DNA of 9,896 bases, taken from CAG-411 sp045124315 (lineage in GTDB: Bacteria; Bacillota; Clostridia; Lachnospirales; Lachnospiraceae). The position numbers and the translations under genes are program-made. The notes beneath the pieces are model-generated. The model made no database searches and was not told the origin of the DNA. It saw nothing but the letters and a program-made list of their open reading frames with translations. Below, piece after piece: positions 1-6,311 of this stretch (within the stretch, counting starts at the first letter, position 1; every line of letters starts with the position of its first letter). The stretch is taken from positions 1 to 9,896 of the forward strand of contig JBGVLO010000194.1 of the NCBI GenBank assembly GCA_045124315.1. The letters are read 5' to 3'.

Positions 1-290
1 GTAACCAATCCACGTATATCAGAGTGGCCAATGCCGGGATCTGAAACCCTGACCTTTTCAAAATGCCTTCAGTTTACAAAAGTGTTTCTTGTAAATCTTG
101 CAAATTTACACTTGACAAGAGGCACTACATATCAGTTACGATAGAATAAGGAGTTCTTGCAGACTTATCTATTGTGATTGACAAATAAATACCATAATTA
201 CAATGAAAATGACACAAAAAAAACTTTTTTTTAAAATATTAATGAATGAATTGTAATATAAGATAATTTGGAGAAAATAAATGATAAATG
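1..290. other. Intergenic region without a recognisable gene
   Basis: No convincing gene is seen here. Reading frames at the left edge stop early (42-44 and 142-144 on the plus strand) and have no recognised similarity, so at most the last few codons of an upstream gene are present. TTGACA occurs at 112-117 and 178-183. The second is followed by TACAAT at 199-204, but with a 15-base spacer, which is short for a sigma-A promoter. The stretch 210-260 is extremely AT-rich. A good Shine-Dalgarno (GGAG, 270-273) precedes the short ORF that begins at 281. Confidence 0.5.
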
Positions 291-340
291 GTAACTATTC
301 AGAACCCTATATAATGGAACAATTAGATACGTTATGCTAG
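281..340 (+). CDS. 19-codon ORF running into the palindromic element; possible truncated gene start
   Basis: ATG at 281 is preceded by GGAG (270-273) with 7 bases between, a textbook clostridial ribosome binding site. The frame reads MINGNYSEPYIMEQLDTLC and stops at TAG 338-340. All but the first three codons lie inside the nested inverted repeat that begins at 291. The simplest reading is a former gene start interrupted by the palindromic element, or a chance frame with a good leader. A true short peptide cannot be excluded, but nothing identifies a function. Confidence 0.25.
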   Translation: MINGNYSEPYIMEQLDTLC

Positions 341-483
341 CATAAAAGTAGCTGATTGTTCCATTATATAGGCGCTCGAATAGAGTTTCCTCCCCATATA
401 TGAGCAGTCTTAGTGCGTAGCACGGAACGGGAGCTTGTAAGAGCGACGAGTGCGAATATATGGGGAGGGTTCTGAATAGTTAC
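291..483. repeat. Nested palindromic element (MITE-like or structured RNA repeat)
   Basis: The element is bounded by a perfect 18-bp inverted repeat: GTAACTATTCAGAACCCT at 291-308 and its reverse complement at 466-483. Two further inverted repeats lie inside. An 18-bp pair at 306-323/355-372 (CCTATATAATGGAACAAT) has a loop containing the 14-bp palindrome TTATGCTAGCATAA (332-345). A 13-bp pair at 389-401/456-468 (CCTCCCCATATAT) encloses a GC-richer core (402-455). As single strand this would fold into a closing stem carrying two long hairpins. There is no transposase gene and no convincing target-site duplication. A related pair of ends occurs at 8950-9024. The family is not identified; a MITE, a palindromic intergenic repeat or a structured RNA are all possible. 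Confidence 0.75.
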
Positions 484-505
484 ATACTATTATATGATAT
501 GATGT

Positions 506-537
506 TAGGTGAAAAAGGTCAATAATATTTTCACCTA
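506..537. other. Perfect 10-bp inverted repeat upstream of the deacetylase gene
   Basis: TAGGTGAAAA (506-515) is perfectly repeated in inverse at 528-537, with a 12-base spacer. No T-run follows on the plus side, so it is not a standard terminator for that direction. It lies about 65 bases before the proposed start at 603, and could be an operator for a dimeric regulator or an mRNA hairpin. Confidence 0.4.
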
Positions 538-602
538 TGGGTATTTGGTATTTTATTTCTATGAGAATCATATATTAGTACAAAACGATTGGCGGGATTT
601 TT

Positions 603-1391
603 TTGTATCCAGAACAAACCATGACAAAAACCATAAAAATTGGTTTCCTTTTCTTATCCATCTTTTTACTAACCATTATTAGTATCTATGCCATAAAGCA
701 AACCTTCTCCGTATTTCACGAAACCACCGAACGCAAGTTACCAATCTACTGTGTTGACACTGACCAACCCAAGATCAGCATTTCATTTGACGCTGCTTGG
801 GGAAACGAAGACACTGCTGATATCCTTTCTATTTTAAGGAAATACAACATTAAAGCAACCTTTTTCATGACAGGAGGATGGGTAGATAAATATCCGGACG
901 ACGTGAAAGCTATTGCAAAAGCCGGGCATGATTTAGGAAACCACAGCCAAAACCATAAACAAATGTCGCAGCTCTCCACCTCTGAATGCATAGAAGAAAT
1001 CCAATCGGTTAACGATAAAGTAAAAAAAATCACTGGAATTACTCCTATTCTTTTTCGGCCACCATATGGCGACTATAACAACACTGTAGTCGAAAGTACA
1101 AAAGCCTGTAACTGTCATTGTATTCAGTGGGATGTGGACAGTCTTGACTGGAAAAATTATGGCATCGATTCCATCATCTCTACCGTTGCCAATCATAAAC
1201 ATCTAGGAAACGGATCCATTATTTTAATGCATAATGGTGCCAAATACACAAAAGATGCACTCCCAACACTTATTGAAGAATTACAGAAAAAGGGATATAC
1301 CATTGTTCCCATTTCCGAATTAATCTATATGAATGATTACACCATCGATACCGAAGGACGTCAACACCAAACCAACTCCCCCCAGCAATAA
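603..1391 (+). CDS. PdaB-like polysaccharide deacetylase, membrane anchored
   Basis: This NodB-family carbohydrate esterase probably removes acetyl groups from peptidoglycan or another cell-surface glycan outside the membrane. A short cytoplasmic head is followed by one hydrophobic segment (about residues 13-31), then a full NodB domain (about 57-240). Visible motifs are FDAAW (62-66, catalytic base Asp63), NHSQNH (113-118, metal ligands His114 and His118), RPPYG (152-156), DSLDW (179-183) and LMHN (208-211, His210). The second Asp of the usual FDD motif is Ala64; similar non-canonical FDxxW forms are known in the PdaB sporulation group, which the protein resembles overall. The start is uncertain: TTG 603 has a weak GGCGGGA site 5 bases upstream, while ATG 621 begins a typical anchor but lacks a ribosome binding site. 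It is a single gene ending at a bidirectional terminator shared with nadC. Confidence 0.85.
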   Translation: MYPEQTMTKTIKIGFLFLSIFLLTIISIYAIKQTFSVFHETTERKLPIYCVDTDQPKISISFDAAWGNEDTADILSILRKYNIKATFFMTGGWVDKYPDDVKAIAKAGHDLGNHSQNHKQMSQLSTSECIEEIQSVNDKVKKITGITPILFRPPYGDYNNTVVESTKACNCHCIQWDVDSLDWKNYGIDSIISTVANHKHLGNGSIILMHNGAKYTKDALPTLIEELQKKGYTIVPISELIYMNDYTIDTEGRQHQTNSPQQ

Positions 1392-1392
1392 G

Positions 1393-1447
1393 CACAGAAA
1401 AACAGCTATATCCCTAAAAAACAAGGGACAATAGCTGTTTTTCTGTG
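1393..1447. terminator. Bidirectional terminator between the deacetylase gene and nadC
   Basis: Arms of about 23-24 bases (1393-1415 and 1424-1447) pair with only a small bulge around an AT-rich loop. The outer parts of the arms hold a run of A on one side and T on the other, so the hairpin can serve both convergent transcripts. It begins directly after the deacetylase stop codon and lies about 75 bases beyond the nadC stop. Confidence 0.85.
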
Positions 1448-1520
1448 AGTTTCAAGAACATTCACCCACATCCCTGCAAGCTCATGTAGGTTCAGACATT
1501 TCCACCCTGGTATCATATTA

Positions 1521-2375
1521 TTAAATCGCATGTAAATTCTTTAATGAAACATCCATAATAGCAGAAGAATGAGTCAAAGCACCGCAAGAAACATAATCTA
1601 CACCAGTTTCTATAATTTCCTTCACTCTCTCTGCAGTTACATTTCCCGAACACTCGGTCTCTGCGCGGCCATCAATCAACTGTACCGCTTCCTTCATAGT
1701 TGCATTGTCCATATTGTCCAGCATAATAATGTCAGCACCCGCTTCCAACGCTTCCTTTACCTGTTCCAAATTCTCAACTTCCACTTCAATCTTTCGTACA
1801 AAAGGGGCATATTCTTTTGCAAGTGCAACCGCTTCCTTAATTCCACCTGCTGCTCCTATATGATTATCTTTGATAAGAATTCCGTCCGACAGATTATATC
1901 TGTGATTGGTTCCGCCACCTACTTTCACCGCATATTTTTCAAAAATACGCATATTTGGAGTGGTCTTTCTTGTATCTAACAGCTTTGTCTTTGCATCACC
2001 CAAGAGATCCACCAATTTTCTAGTATGGGTTGCAATTCCGCTCATTCTCTGTAAATAGTTTAAGGCAACCCGTTCACCGGTTAAGATTGTACGAATATCC
2101 CCGGTAACCTTAGCCAGCAAGTCTCCATTTTTCACTCTGTCCCCATCTTTAAAATACATTTCAACCTGTGTCTTGTCATCCAGCAAATGAAACACTCTCT
2201 CAAACACCTGCAAACCTGCAATTACACCATCCTGTTTGCAAATCAACTGAGCTTCCCCTATCTTATCTTCTCGCATAACTGCATTTGTAGTCAAATCCTC
2301 ACTGGTAATATCTTCCTTTAACGCAAGCCAAAGCAATTCGTCTACATTAATCTTCATAGTTGCCATATTATACAT
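1521..2375 (-). CDS. nadC: Nicotinate-nucleotide pyrophosphorylase (carboxylating), quinolinate phosphoribosyltransferase
   Basis: NadC converts quinolinate and PRPP into nicotinate mononucleotide, CO2 and pyrophosphate, the entry of de novo NAD synthesis into the pyridine nucleotide pool; it acts in the cytoplasm. At 284 residues it has the normal family length. Visible signatures are GERVALN (100-106), LDTRKTTP (133-140), GGGTNHR (153-159) and the following DG-LIKDNH stretch, then the barrel's acidic and glycine motifs near the C terminus (EVEV, IMLDN, SGN). The first ATG overlaps the end of nadB by 8 bases, which points to translational coupling; in-frame ATGs at residues 4 and 7 are alternatives. 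It is co-transcribed with nadB from the promoter at 3718-3746 and ends before the shared terminator at 1393-1447. Confidence 0.97.
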   Translation of the reverse strand: MYNMATMKINVDELLWLALKEDITSEDLTTNAVMREDKIGEAQLICKQDGVIAGLQVFERVFHLLDDKTQVEMYFKDGDRVKNGDLLAKVTGDIRTILTGERVALNYLQRMSGIATHTRKLVDLLGDAKTKLLDTRKTTPNMRIFEKYAVKVGGGTNHRYNLSDGILIKDNHIGAAGGIKEAVALAKEYAPFVRKIEVEVENLEQVKEALEAGADIIMLDNMDNATMKEAVQLIDGRAETECSGNVTAERVKEIIETGVDYVSCGALTHSSAIMDVSLKNLHAI

Positions 2376-3648
2376 TTTTGTCCATCCTTTCCATCTCAGC
2401 TAATACCATTTTTTTGTATTCTTCTTCCAATTTATCAAAATCGCTATATTCCATTAAATCAAAAGAAACTTCTTTTGATAAACATTCATACTCATCCTTT
2501 ACATGTTTCGCGCCAATTTTCGCAAACACTAAACTCTCCAAAAGAGAATTGCTGGCTAATCGATTGGCCCCATGCACTCCATTACAACTATTCTCTCCAA
2601 TGGCATATAAATGTTCCATAGAAGTCTTACTATGTAAATCCACCCATATTCCGCCCATATAATAATGCTGGGCCGGCGTCACAGGTATACACTCTCTTGC
2701 CGGATCATATCCCTCTTCCAAACATCTACTATAGATATTCGGAAAACGTTTCTTAATTTCTTCCTCGCCCATATCCTGCATAGACAACCAAACAAAATCC
2801 GTCTGGTCCTTCTTCATCTGATTGCGTATTTCTTTTGTTAACAAATCTCTTGGTAACAATTCATCCACAAAACGATTCATATTCTTATCATATAACTTTG
2901 CGCCTTCTCCTCTTACTGACTCTGAAATCAAAAACCGTCTTCCCGGTTTCTTTGAGTACAAAGTGGTTGGATGGATCTGCACATAGTTTACATCCTTCAA
3001 GGCAATATTATGCTTCAAGGAAATGGCAAGGGCATCTCCTGTAATATGAGGAAAATTAGTCGAGTGTTCAAACAAGCCTCCAACTCCTCCACATGCAAGA
3101 AACACATAATCTGCACGAATAGTAGATACCTTGTCCTCTTTATCCTTCACGACTACTCCATAGCAAACATTATCTTTGCACAATAAATCAATCATGGTTG
3201 TATACTCTATGATAGAAATATTCTTCCTTTCTTCTACCCGGTTCCATAGTTTTGTGCTTATTTCTTTTCCTGTCAAATCTTCATGATATAAGATACGAGA
3301 AGTAGAATGTGCACCTTCTCTCGTATAAGCCAATCTTCCATTCTCTTTTTCAAAATCAACCCCATAAGAGATCAAATCCTCAATAATCTCAGGTGACCTG
3401 CGAATCATTAATTCAACCGATTTCTTGTCATTCTCATAATGCCCTGCACGCATCGTGTCCTCAAAATATGCATCATAATCCGATTCATCTTTCAATACGC
3501 AGATACCGCCTTGTGCCAAAAAGGAATCACTTTGCTCTACACTCTCTTTAGTTATCATCAAAATCTTTTTCTCTTCTGGAAACTGCAAGGCACAAAATAA
3601 CCCCGCCGCACCAGTTCCAACTATTATTACATCAATATCCCATTCCAT
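2368..3648 (-). CDS. nadB: L-aspartate oxidase (short form)
   Basis: NadB is an FAD enzyme oxidising L-aspartate to iminoaspartate for quinolinate synthesis. From the start at 3648 it has 426 residues: a Rossmann motif VGTGAAG (10-16), SFLAQGG, the substrate-region motif REGAHSTSRILYHED, HPTTLY, SESVRGEGAKL, PRDLL, and the C-terminal FAD motif with GENSCNGVHGANRLASNS. Canonical NadB is about 540 residues; this one largely lacks the C-terminal helical domain, so it is a short form rather than a broken gene. The frame is open back to 3798, but a promoter sits inside that extension (3718-3746), so only ATG 3687 or ATG 3648 is likely. The latter begins immediately before the FAD-binding strand, with AGAGAGG upstream. 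nadA is not adjacent. Confidence 0.95.
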   Translation of the reverse strand: MEWDIDVIIVGTGAAGLFCALQFPEEKKILMITKESVEQSDSFLAQGGICVLKDESDYDAYFEDTMRAGHYENDKKSVELMIRRSPEIIEDLISYGVDFEKENGRLAYTREGAHSTSRILYHEDLTGKEISTKLWNRVEERKNISIIEYTTMIDLLCKDNVCYGVVVKDKEDKVSTIRADYVFLACGGVGGLFEHSTNFPHITGDALAISLKHNIALKDVNYVQIHPTTLYSKKPGRRFLISESVRGEGAKLYDKNMNRFVDELLPRDLLTKEIRNQMKKDQTDFVWLSMQDMGEEEIKKRFPNIYSRCLEEGYDPARECIPVTPAQHYYMGGIWVDLHSKTSMEHLYAIGENSCNGVHGANRLASNSLLESLVFAKIGAKHVKDEYECLSKEVSFDLMEYSDFDKLEEEYKKMVLAEMERMDKNV

Positions 3649-3717
3649 TTTTCCATCTGACCTCTCTGGTATTGGCAATGTTTTCATATAAAAACATTTT
3701 CCTAATTTTCTTTGTAA

Positions 3718-3746
3718 AGTATAACACAATTTAACAGGTCTTACAA
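3718..3746 (-). promoter_or_regulatory. Sigma-A promoter of nadB-nadC
   Basis: On the minus strand TTGTAA (-35, 3741-3746) is followed after exactly 17 bases by TATACT (-10, 3718-3723), with TG one base before the -10 (extended -10). Transcription would start near 3711, giving a short leader to ATG 3687 or 3648. The promoter lies downstream of the furthest possible nadB ATG (3798), which argues against that long start. Confidence 0.65.
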
Positions 3747-3856
3747 TATCCGTTCTTCTGTATTTCTCTATGACACCATAAAAAAAGTACAAGGCCACTT
3801 TTTCTCTCTTGCTCTCTCCTCATCGAGAGGCTTGCTCCTTCTTGCAGGATAAATGT

Positions 3857-3887
3857 GTTTTTTGCTTTTTACAGTAAGCAAAAAAAC
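3857..3887. other. Second inverted repeat overlapping the rplA terminator
   Basis: GTTTTTTGCTT at 3857-3867 is mirrored by AAGCAAAAAAAC ending at 3887, around a short ACAGT-containing loop. The AT-rich repeat shares the A-run (3880-3886) with the rplA terminator, so on the minus transcript the two structures compete for the terminator's U-tract. It may be a back-up hairpin or simply sequence symmetry. Confidence 0.35.
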
Positions 3888-3917
3888 AGGCACTGTACCA
3901 AACGATACAGCGCCTGT
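3880..3917 (-). terminator. Rho-independent terminator of the rplK-rplA operon
   Basis: On the minus transcript a 12-bp stem (3906-3917 with 3886-3897) closes around an 8-base loop and is followed by seven U. One pair is G-U in the minus RNA but would be an A-C mismatch in the plus RNA, which supports this direction. It starts about 15 bases after the rplA stop codon. Confidence 0.9.
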
Positions 3918-3932
3918 CTCTTATCAAACGAA

Positions 3933-4625
3933 CTAAGCAAGCTTAACTGTGTTTAATTTTACACCAGGTCCCATTGTAGAAGCCAATGTAACACTTCTTA
4001 AATACTGACCCTTGCATGATGCTGGCTTAGCCTTATTGATTGCATCCATCAATGTAGCAAAGTTCTCATTCAACTGCTCTTCTGTGAAAGAAGCCTTTCC
4101 AACTGGAACATGAACAATATTTGCTTTATCTAATCTGTACTCGATCTTACCTGCTTTGATATCTGCAACAGCTTTTGTAACATCCATTGTAACAGTACCA
4201 GCCTTAGGGTTTGGCATTAAGCCCTTAGGTCCAAGTACACGTCCCAAACGACCTACAACACCCATCATATCTGGAGTTGCAACTACAACATCAAAATCTA
4301 ACCATCCTTCATTCTGGATCTTTGGAATTAACTCATCGCCACCAACGAAATCTGCTCCAGCTGCTTCTGCCTCTGCAACCTTGTCGCCCTTAGCAAAAAC
4401 AAGAACCTTTACAGTCTTACCAGTTCCATGTGGCAATACAACTGCTCCACGAACCTGCTGATCAGCGTGACGTCCATCAACACCAAGTCTGATATGTGCT
4501 TCTACTGTCTCATCGAATTTTGCAACAGCTGTCTTTTTTACTAAACTGATTGCTTCATCTGCATCGTATAACTTTGTTCTATCAATGTTCTTTGCAGACT
4601 CTACGTATTTCTTTCCTCTTTTCAT
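3933..4625 (-). CDS. rplA: 50S ribosomal protein L1
   Basis: L1 binds the mobile L1 stalk of 23S rRNA and helps release deacylated tRNA from the E site. In many bacteria it also represses translation of its own operon by binding mRNA that imitates the stalk. The protein is 230 residues, the normal length, with the N-terminal two-part domain (LGVDGRHADQQVRG, VLPHGTGK), the inserted domain (about 70-155, including MGVVGRLGRVLGPKGLMPNP) and the PKAGTV motif. The start at 4625 has AGGAGG at 4634-4639. That Shine-Dalgarno abuts the CCAC arm of a proposed L1-binding structure (4640-4708), giving a direct route to autorepression. It is the last gene of the operon, followed by a strong terminator; rplJ and rplL, which often come next, are absent. 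Confidence 0.99.
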   Translation of the reverse strand: MKRGKKYVESAKNIDRTKLYDADEAISLVKKTAVAKFDETVEAHIRLGVDGRHADQQVRGAVVLPHGTGKTVKVLVFAKGDKVAEAEAAGADFVGGDELIPKIQNEGWLDFDVVVATPDMMGVVGRLGRVLGPKGLMPNPKAGTVTMDVTKAVADIKAGKIEYRLDKANIVHVPVGKASFTEEQLNENFATLMDAINKAKPASCKGQYLRSVTLASTMGPGVKLNTVKLA

Positions 4626-4639
4626 TTCGAAAACCTCCT

Positions 4640-4708
4640 GTGGTATTATCGGTTAATTTGTTGAATAAGTATTCAACAGCATTCATTCACTAATGCAATG
4701 CCTCCCAC
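4640..4708 (-). promoter_or_regulatory. Candidate L1-binding autoregulatory site before rplA
   Basis: The minus-strand leader between rplK and rplA reads GTGGGAGGC at its 5' end (4700-4708) and GATAATACCAC at its 3' end (4640-4650). These match the two sides of the 23S rRNA L1-stalk site as recalled (GUGGGAGGC ... UGAAAUACCAC). GUGG pairs with CCAC, leaving the GAG/GAUAAUA internal loop typical of L1 sites. Between them lie a GCAUU/AAUGC hairpin and a strong 9-bp hairpin TGTTGAATA/TATTCAACA (4659-4678). The structure ends one base before the AGGAGG of rplA, so bound L1 would block initiation. Recognition is by eye from known stalk sequences. Confidence 0.65.
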
Positions 4709-4754
4709 TTATTACGATCATGCGGAATAAATCTTCTATGCCTTTTCTTTTCTA

Positions 4755-5180
4755 TTAGTCTTCTACTACGATACCCATACTTCTTGCTGTACCAGCGATC
4801 ATGCTCATAGCAGCTTCAATGCTTGCAGCATTTAAGTCTGGCATCTTTAATTCAGCAATTTCTTTTATCTTATCTTTAGAGATAGTTGCAACTTTCTTCT
4901 TGTTAGGTTCTCCAGAACCAGACTGAATGTTACAAGCTTTCTTTAATAAAACTGCTGCTGGTGGAGTCTTTGTAACAAAGCTGAAACTTCTATCAGCATA
5001 AACTGTAATAACAACAGGAATGATCATTCCTTCCTGTCCAGCTGTTCTTGCGTTGAACTCCTTTGTAAACTGAACGATGTTAACACCGTGCTGACCTAAA
5101 GCAGGACCAACTGGTGGAGCTGGTGTAGCTTTAGCTGCAGGAATCTGTAATTTAATGTATCCTTCTACTTTCTTTGCCAT
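4755..5180 (-). CDS. rplK: 50S ribosomal protein L11
   Basis: L11 forms the base of the ribosomal GTPase-associated centre, binding 23S rRNA and contacting elongation factors and RelA-type stringent factors. It is 141 residues, exactly the usual length. The N-terminal domain carries the proline-rich motif PAAKATPAPPVGPALGQHGV (14-33) and NIVQFTKEFN. The C-terminal rRNA-binding domain includes TPPAAVLLKKA, SGSGEPNKKKV and the ending IAGTARSMGIVVED. The ATG at 5180 follows AGGAGG at 5190-5195. It lies between nusG and rplA in the conserved order, with leaders of 85 and 129 bases on its two sides; both carry L1-stalk-like sequence. Confidence 0.99.
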   Translation of the reverse strand: MAKKVEGYIKLQIPAAKATPAPPVGPALGQHGVNIVQFTKEFNARTAGQEGMIIPVVITVYADRSFSFVTKTPPAAVLLKKACNIQSGSGEPNKKKVATISKDKIKEIAELKMPDLNAASIEAAMSMIAGTARSMGIVVED

Positions 5181-5202
5181 GATAGCATACCTCCTGAATT
5201 TT

Positions 5203-5245
5203 GTGGTTTAGCGAAAGATTATAATCTTCTATAATATTCTCCCAC
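5203..5245 (-). promoter_or_regulatory. Candidate L1-binding autoregulatory site before rplK
   Basis: On the minus strand GTGGGAG (5239-5245) is matched by CTAAACCAC (5203-5211). GUGG/CCAC forms the closing stem with a GAG/UAAA internal loop, and an ATTATA/TATAAT hairpin with a GAAGAT loop caps it. This compact form resembles the L1-binding mRNA structure known at the L11-L1 operon in other bacteria. It ends 7 bases before the AGGAGG of rplK, so binding could reduce translation of rplK and, by coupling, rplA. Confidence 0.6.
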
Positions 5246-5265
5246 TTGTTTATCTTTATCAAATT

Positions 5266-5787
5266 TTAAAGCTTTTTAATATCTGTATAACTGATTTCGA
5301 CTGGTGTCTCACGACCAAACATATCAATATTGATCGTTACTGTCTGGATTTTATCGTTGACTGCTGTAATCACGCCAGTTGTATTTTCCCATACACCTTT
5401 TGTAACCATAACAGTCTCTCCAACCTCAAGATCCATTGATTTCTTATGTATGGTATCTAATCCCATACTAATCATTTCACTCTCCGTCAGTGGCACAGGC
5501 TTTGATCCAGGTCCAACAAACCCAGTCACACCTCTTGTATTACGCACTACGTACCAAGTCTCATCATTCATGACCATATTAATCAATACATATGCTGGAA
5601 ATAACTTCTTCTGAACAAGCTTCTCGCTGCCATCCGCTTTTTCTTCCATAACATTCTGCATTGGTATTGTAACGTCAAGAATAGAATCTTGCAATTTTCT
5701 ATTCTCTATTGTCTTTTCAATATCTGCTTTTACTTTGTTTTCATACCCTGAATAGGTATGAACAACATACCATCTCGCTTCTGACAT
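5266..5787 (-). CDS. nusG: Transcription termination/antitermination protein NusG
   Basis: NusG binds RNA polymerase to modulate pausing and links transcription to Rho or the ribosome. The 173-residue protein has the normal two-domain layout: an NGN domain (about 4-112, with WYVVHTYSGYENKVK, LFPAYVLINM, WYVVRNTRGVTGFVG) and a KOW domain (about 120-173, GETVMVTKGVWENTTG through GRETPVEISYTDI). The WENTTG segment differs from the common PFADFEG form but keeps the KOW glycines. Start ATG 5787 has AAAGGTG just upstream, and only 10 bases separate it from secE, so the two are translated as a unit. The gene order secE-nusG-rplK-rplA is conserved across bacteria. Confidence 0.99.
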   Translation of the reverse strand: MSEARWYVVHTYSGYENKVKADIEKTIENRKLQDSILDVTIPMQNVMEEKADGSEKLVQKKLFPAYVLINMVMNDETWYVVRNTRGVTGFVGPGSKPVPLTESEMISMGLDTIHKKSMDLEVGETVMVTKGVWENTTGVITAVNDKIQTVTINIDMFGRETPVEISYTDIKKL

Positions 5788-5797
5788 TTTATCACCT

Positions 5798-6061
5798 TTA
5801 TCCTAACTGTAGGAGTTTGTCAAAACCAAACTTCACTCCAACGTCAACGATAGCAATAATAATACCTACTATAACTGAAACGACAACAACTGTTGCAGTC
5901 TCTTTCACAAGAGCATCTTTTGTAGGCCAAACGATTCGATTGAATTCAGTTTTAACGCCTTTAAAAAAGCTTTTCTTATGGGTCTTCTCTTTTTTCTGAG
6001 TCTTACCCTTAACGTCGCTCTTTTCTTGGGTTACATCTGTATTATTTGCAGTATCTCCCAT
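5798..6061 (-). CDS. secE: Preprotein translocase subunit SecE
   Basis: SecE is the clamp subunit of the SecYEG protein-conducting channel in the cytoplasmic membrane. The 87-residue protein has a lysine-rich hydrophilic N-terminal extension (about 1-31), the conserved amphipathic segment FFKGVKTEFNRIVWPT (32-47, with the WPT motif) and one membrane segment (about 56-75, rich in Val and Ile). This is the single-span form usual in Gram-positive bacteria. Start ATG 6061 is preceded by GAAAGGAAAG. It lies 34 bases after rpmG, with no tRNA gene between them, and 10 bases before nusG. Confidence 0.97.
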   Translation of the reverse strand: MGDTANNTDVTQEKSDVKGKTQKKEKTHKKSFFKGVKTEFNRIVWPTKDALVKETATVVVVSVIVGIIIAIVDVGVKFGFDKLLQLG

Positions 6062-6095
6062 AACGCCACTTTCCTTTCATGTATCCAATACGGAA

Positions 6096-6245
6096 TTATT
6101 TTGTTTCCTTGTGTAATGTGTGTGTACGGCAGAACTTACAATACTTCTTTGTTTCCATTCTATCTGGATGAGCTTTCTTCTCTTTTGTCGTGTTGTAATT
6201 ACGTTGCTTACACTCTGTACATGCCAATGTAATCTTTACGCGCAT
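6096..6245 (-). CDS. rpmG: 50S ribosomal protein L33 (zinc-binding form)
   Basis: This 49-residue protein begins MRVKITLACTECKQRNY and ends THTLHKETK. L33 is a small protein of the 50S subunit near the E site. Two CxxC pairs, Cys9/Cys12 and Cys36/Cys39, mark the zinc-binding C+ form rather than the cysteine-free form made under zinc starvation. Start ATG 6245 is preceded by GGAGGTG at 6253-6259. It is the first gene of the rpmG-secE-nusG-rplK-rplA cluster, about 60 bases downstream of a strong promoter, the usual firmicute arrangement. Confidence 0.96.
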   Translation of the reverse strand: MRVKITLACTECKQRNYNTTKEKKAHPDRMETKKYCKFCRTHTLHKETK

Positions 6246-6311
6246 AACTTGCACCTCCGCTATTTTTATTAATTTTAGGCATAAAAAAAAGACCTATTCC
6301 ATCGCCGTTAT

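Noticed and set aside
1..144. Open frames at the left edge (one plus-strand frame open to 142-144, another to 42-44, and an antisense frame across 1-66)
   Set aside because: All are short, unrecognised and lack start signals; at best one is the last dozen codons of a gene outside the window, and the sequence cannot decide which.
112..204. TTGACA boxes at 112-117 and 178-183 as promoters
   Set aside because: Spacers to the nearest -10-like sequences (24 or 19 bases, and 15 bases) fall outside the normal range.
1569..1979. Plus-strand frame across nadC
   Set aside because: It is antisense to a fully convincing nadC and has no recognisable product.
4156..4461. Plus-strand frame across rplA
   Set aside because: It is a shadow of the conserved rplA coding sequence on the other strand.
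6062..6095. Possible tRNA gene between rpmG and secE, as occurs in some firmicutes
   Set aside because: Only 34 bases separate the genes, too short for a tRNA.
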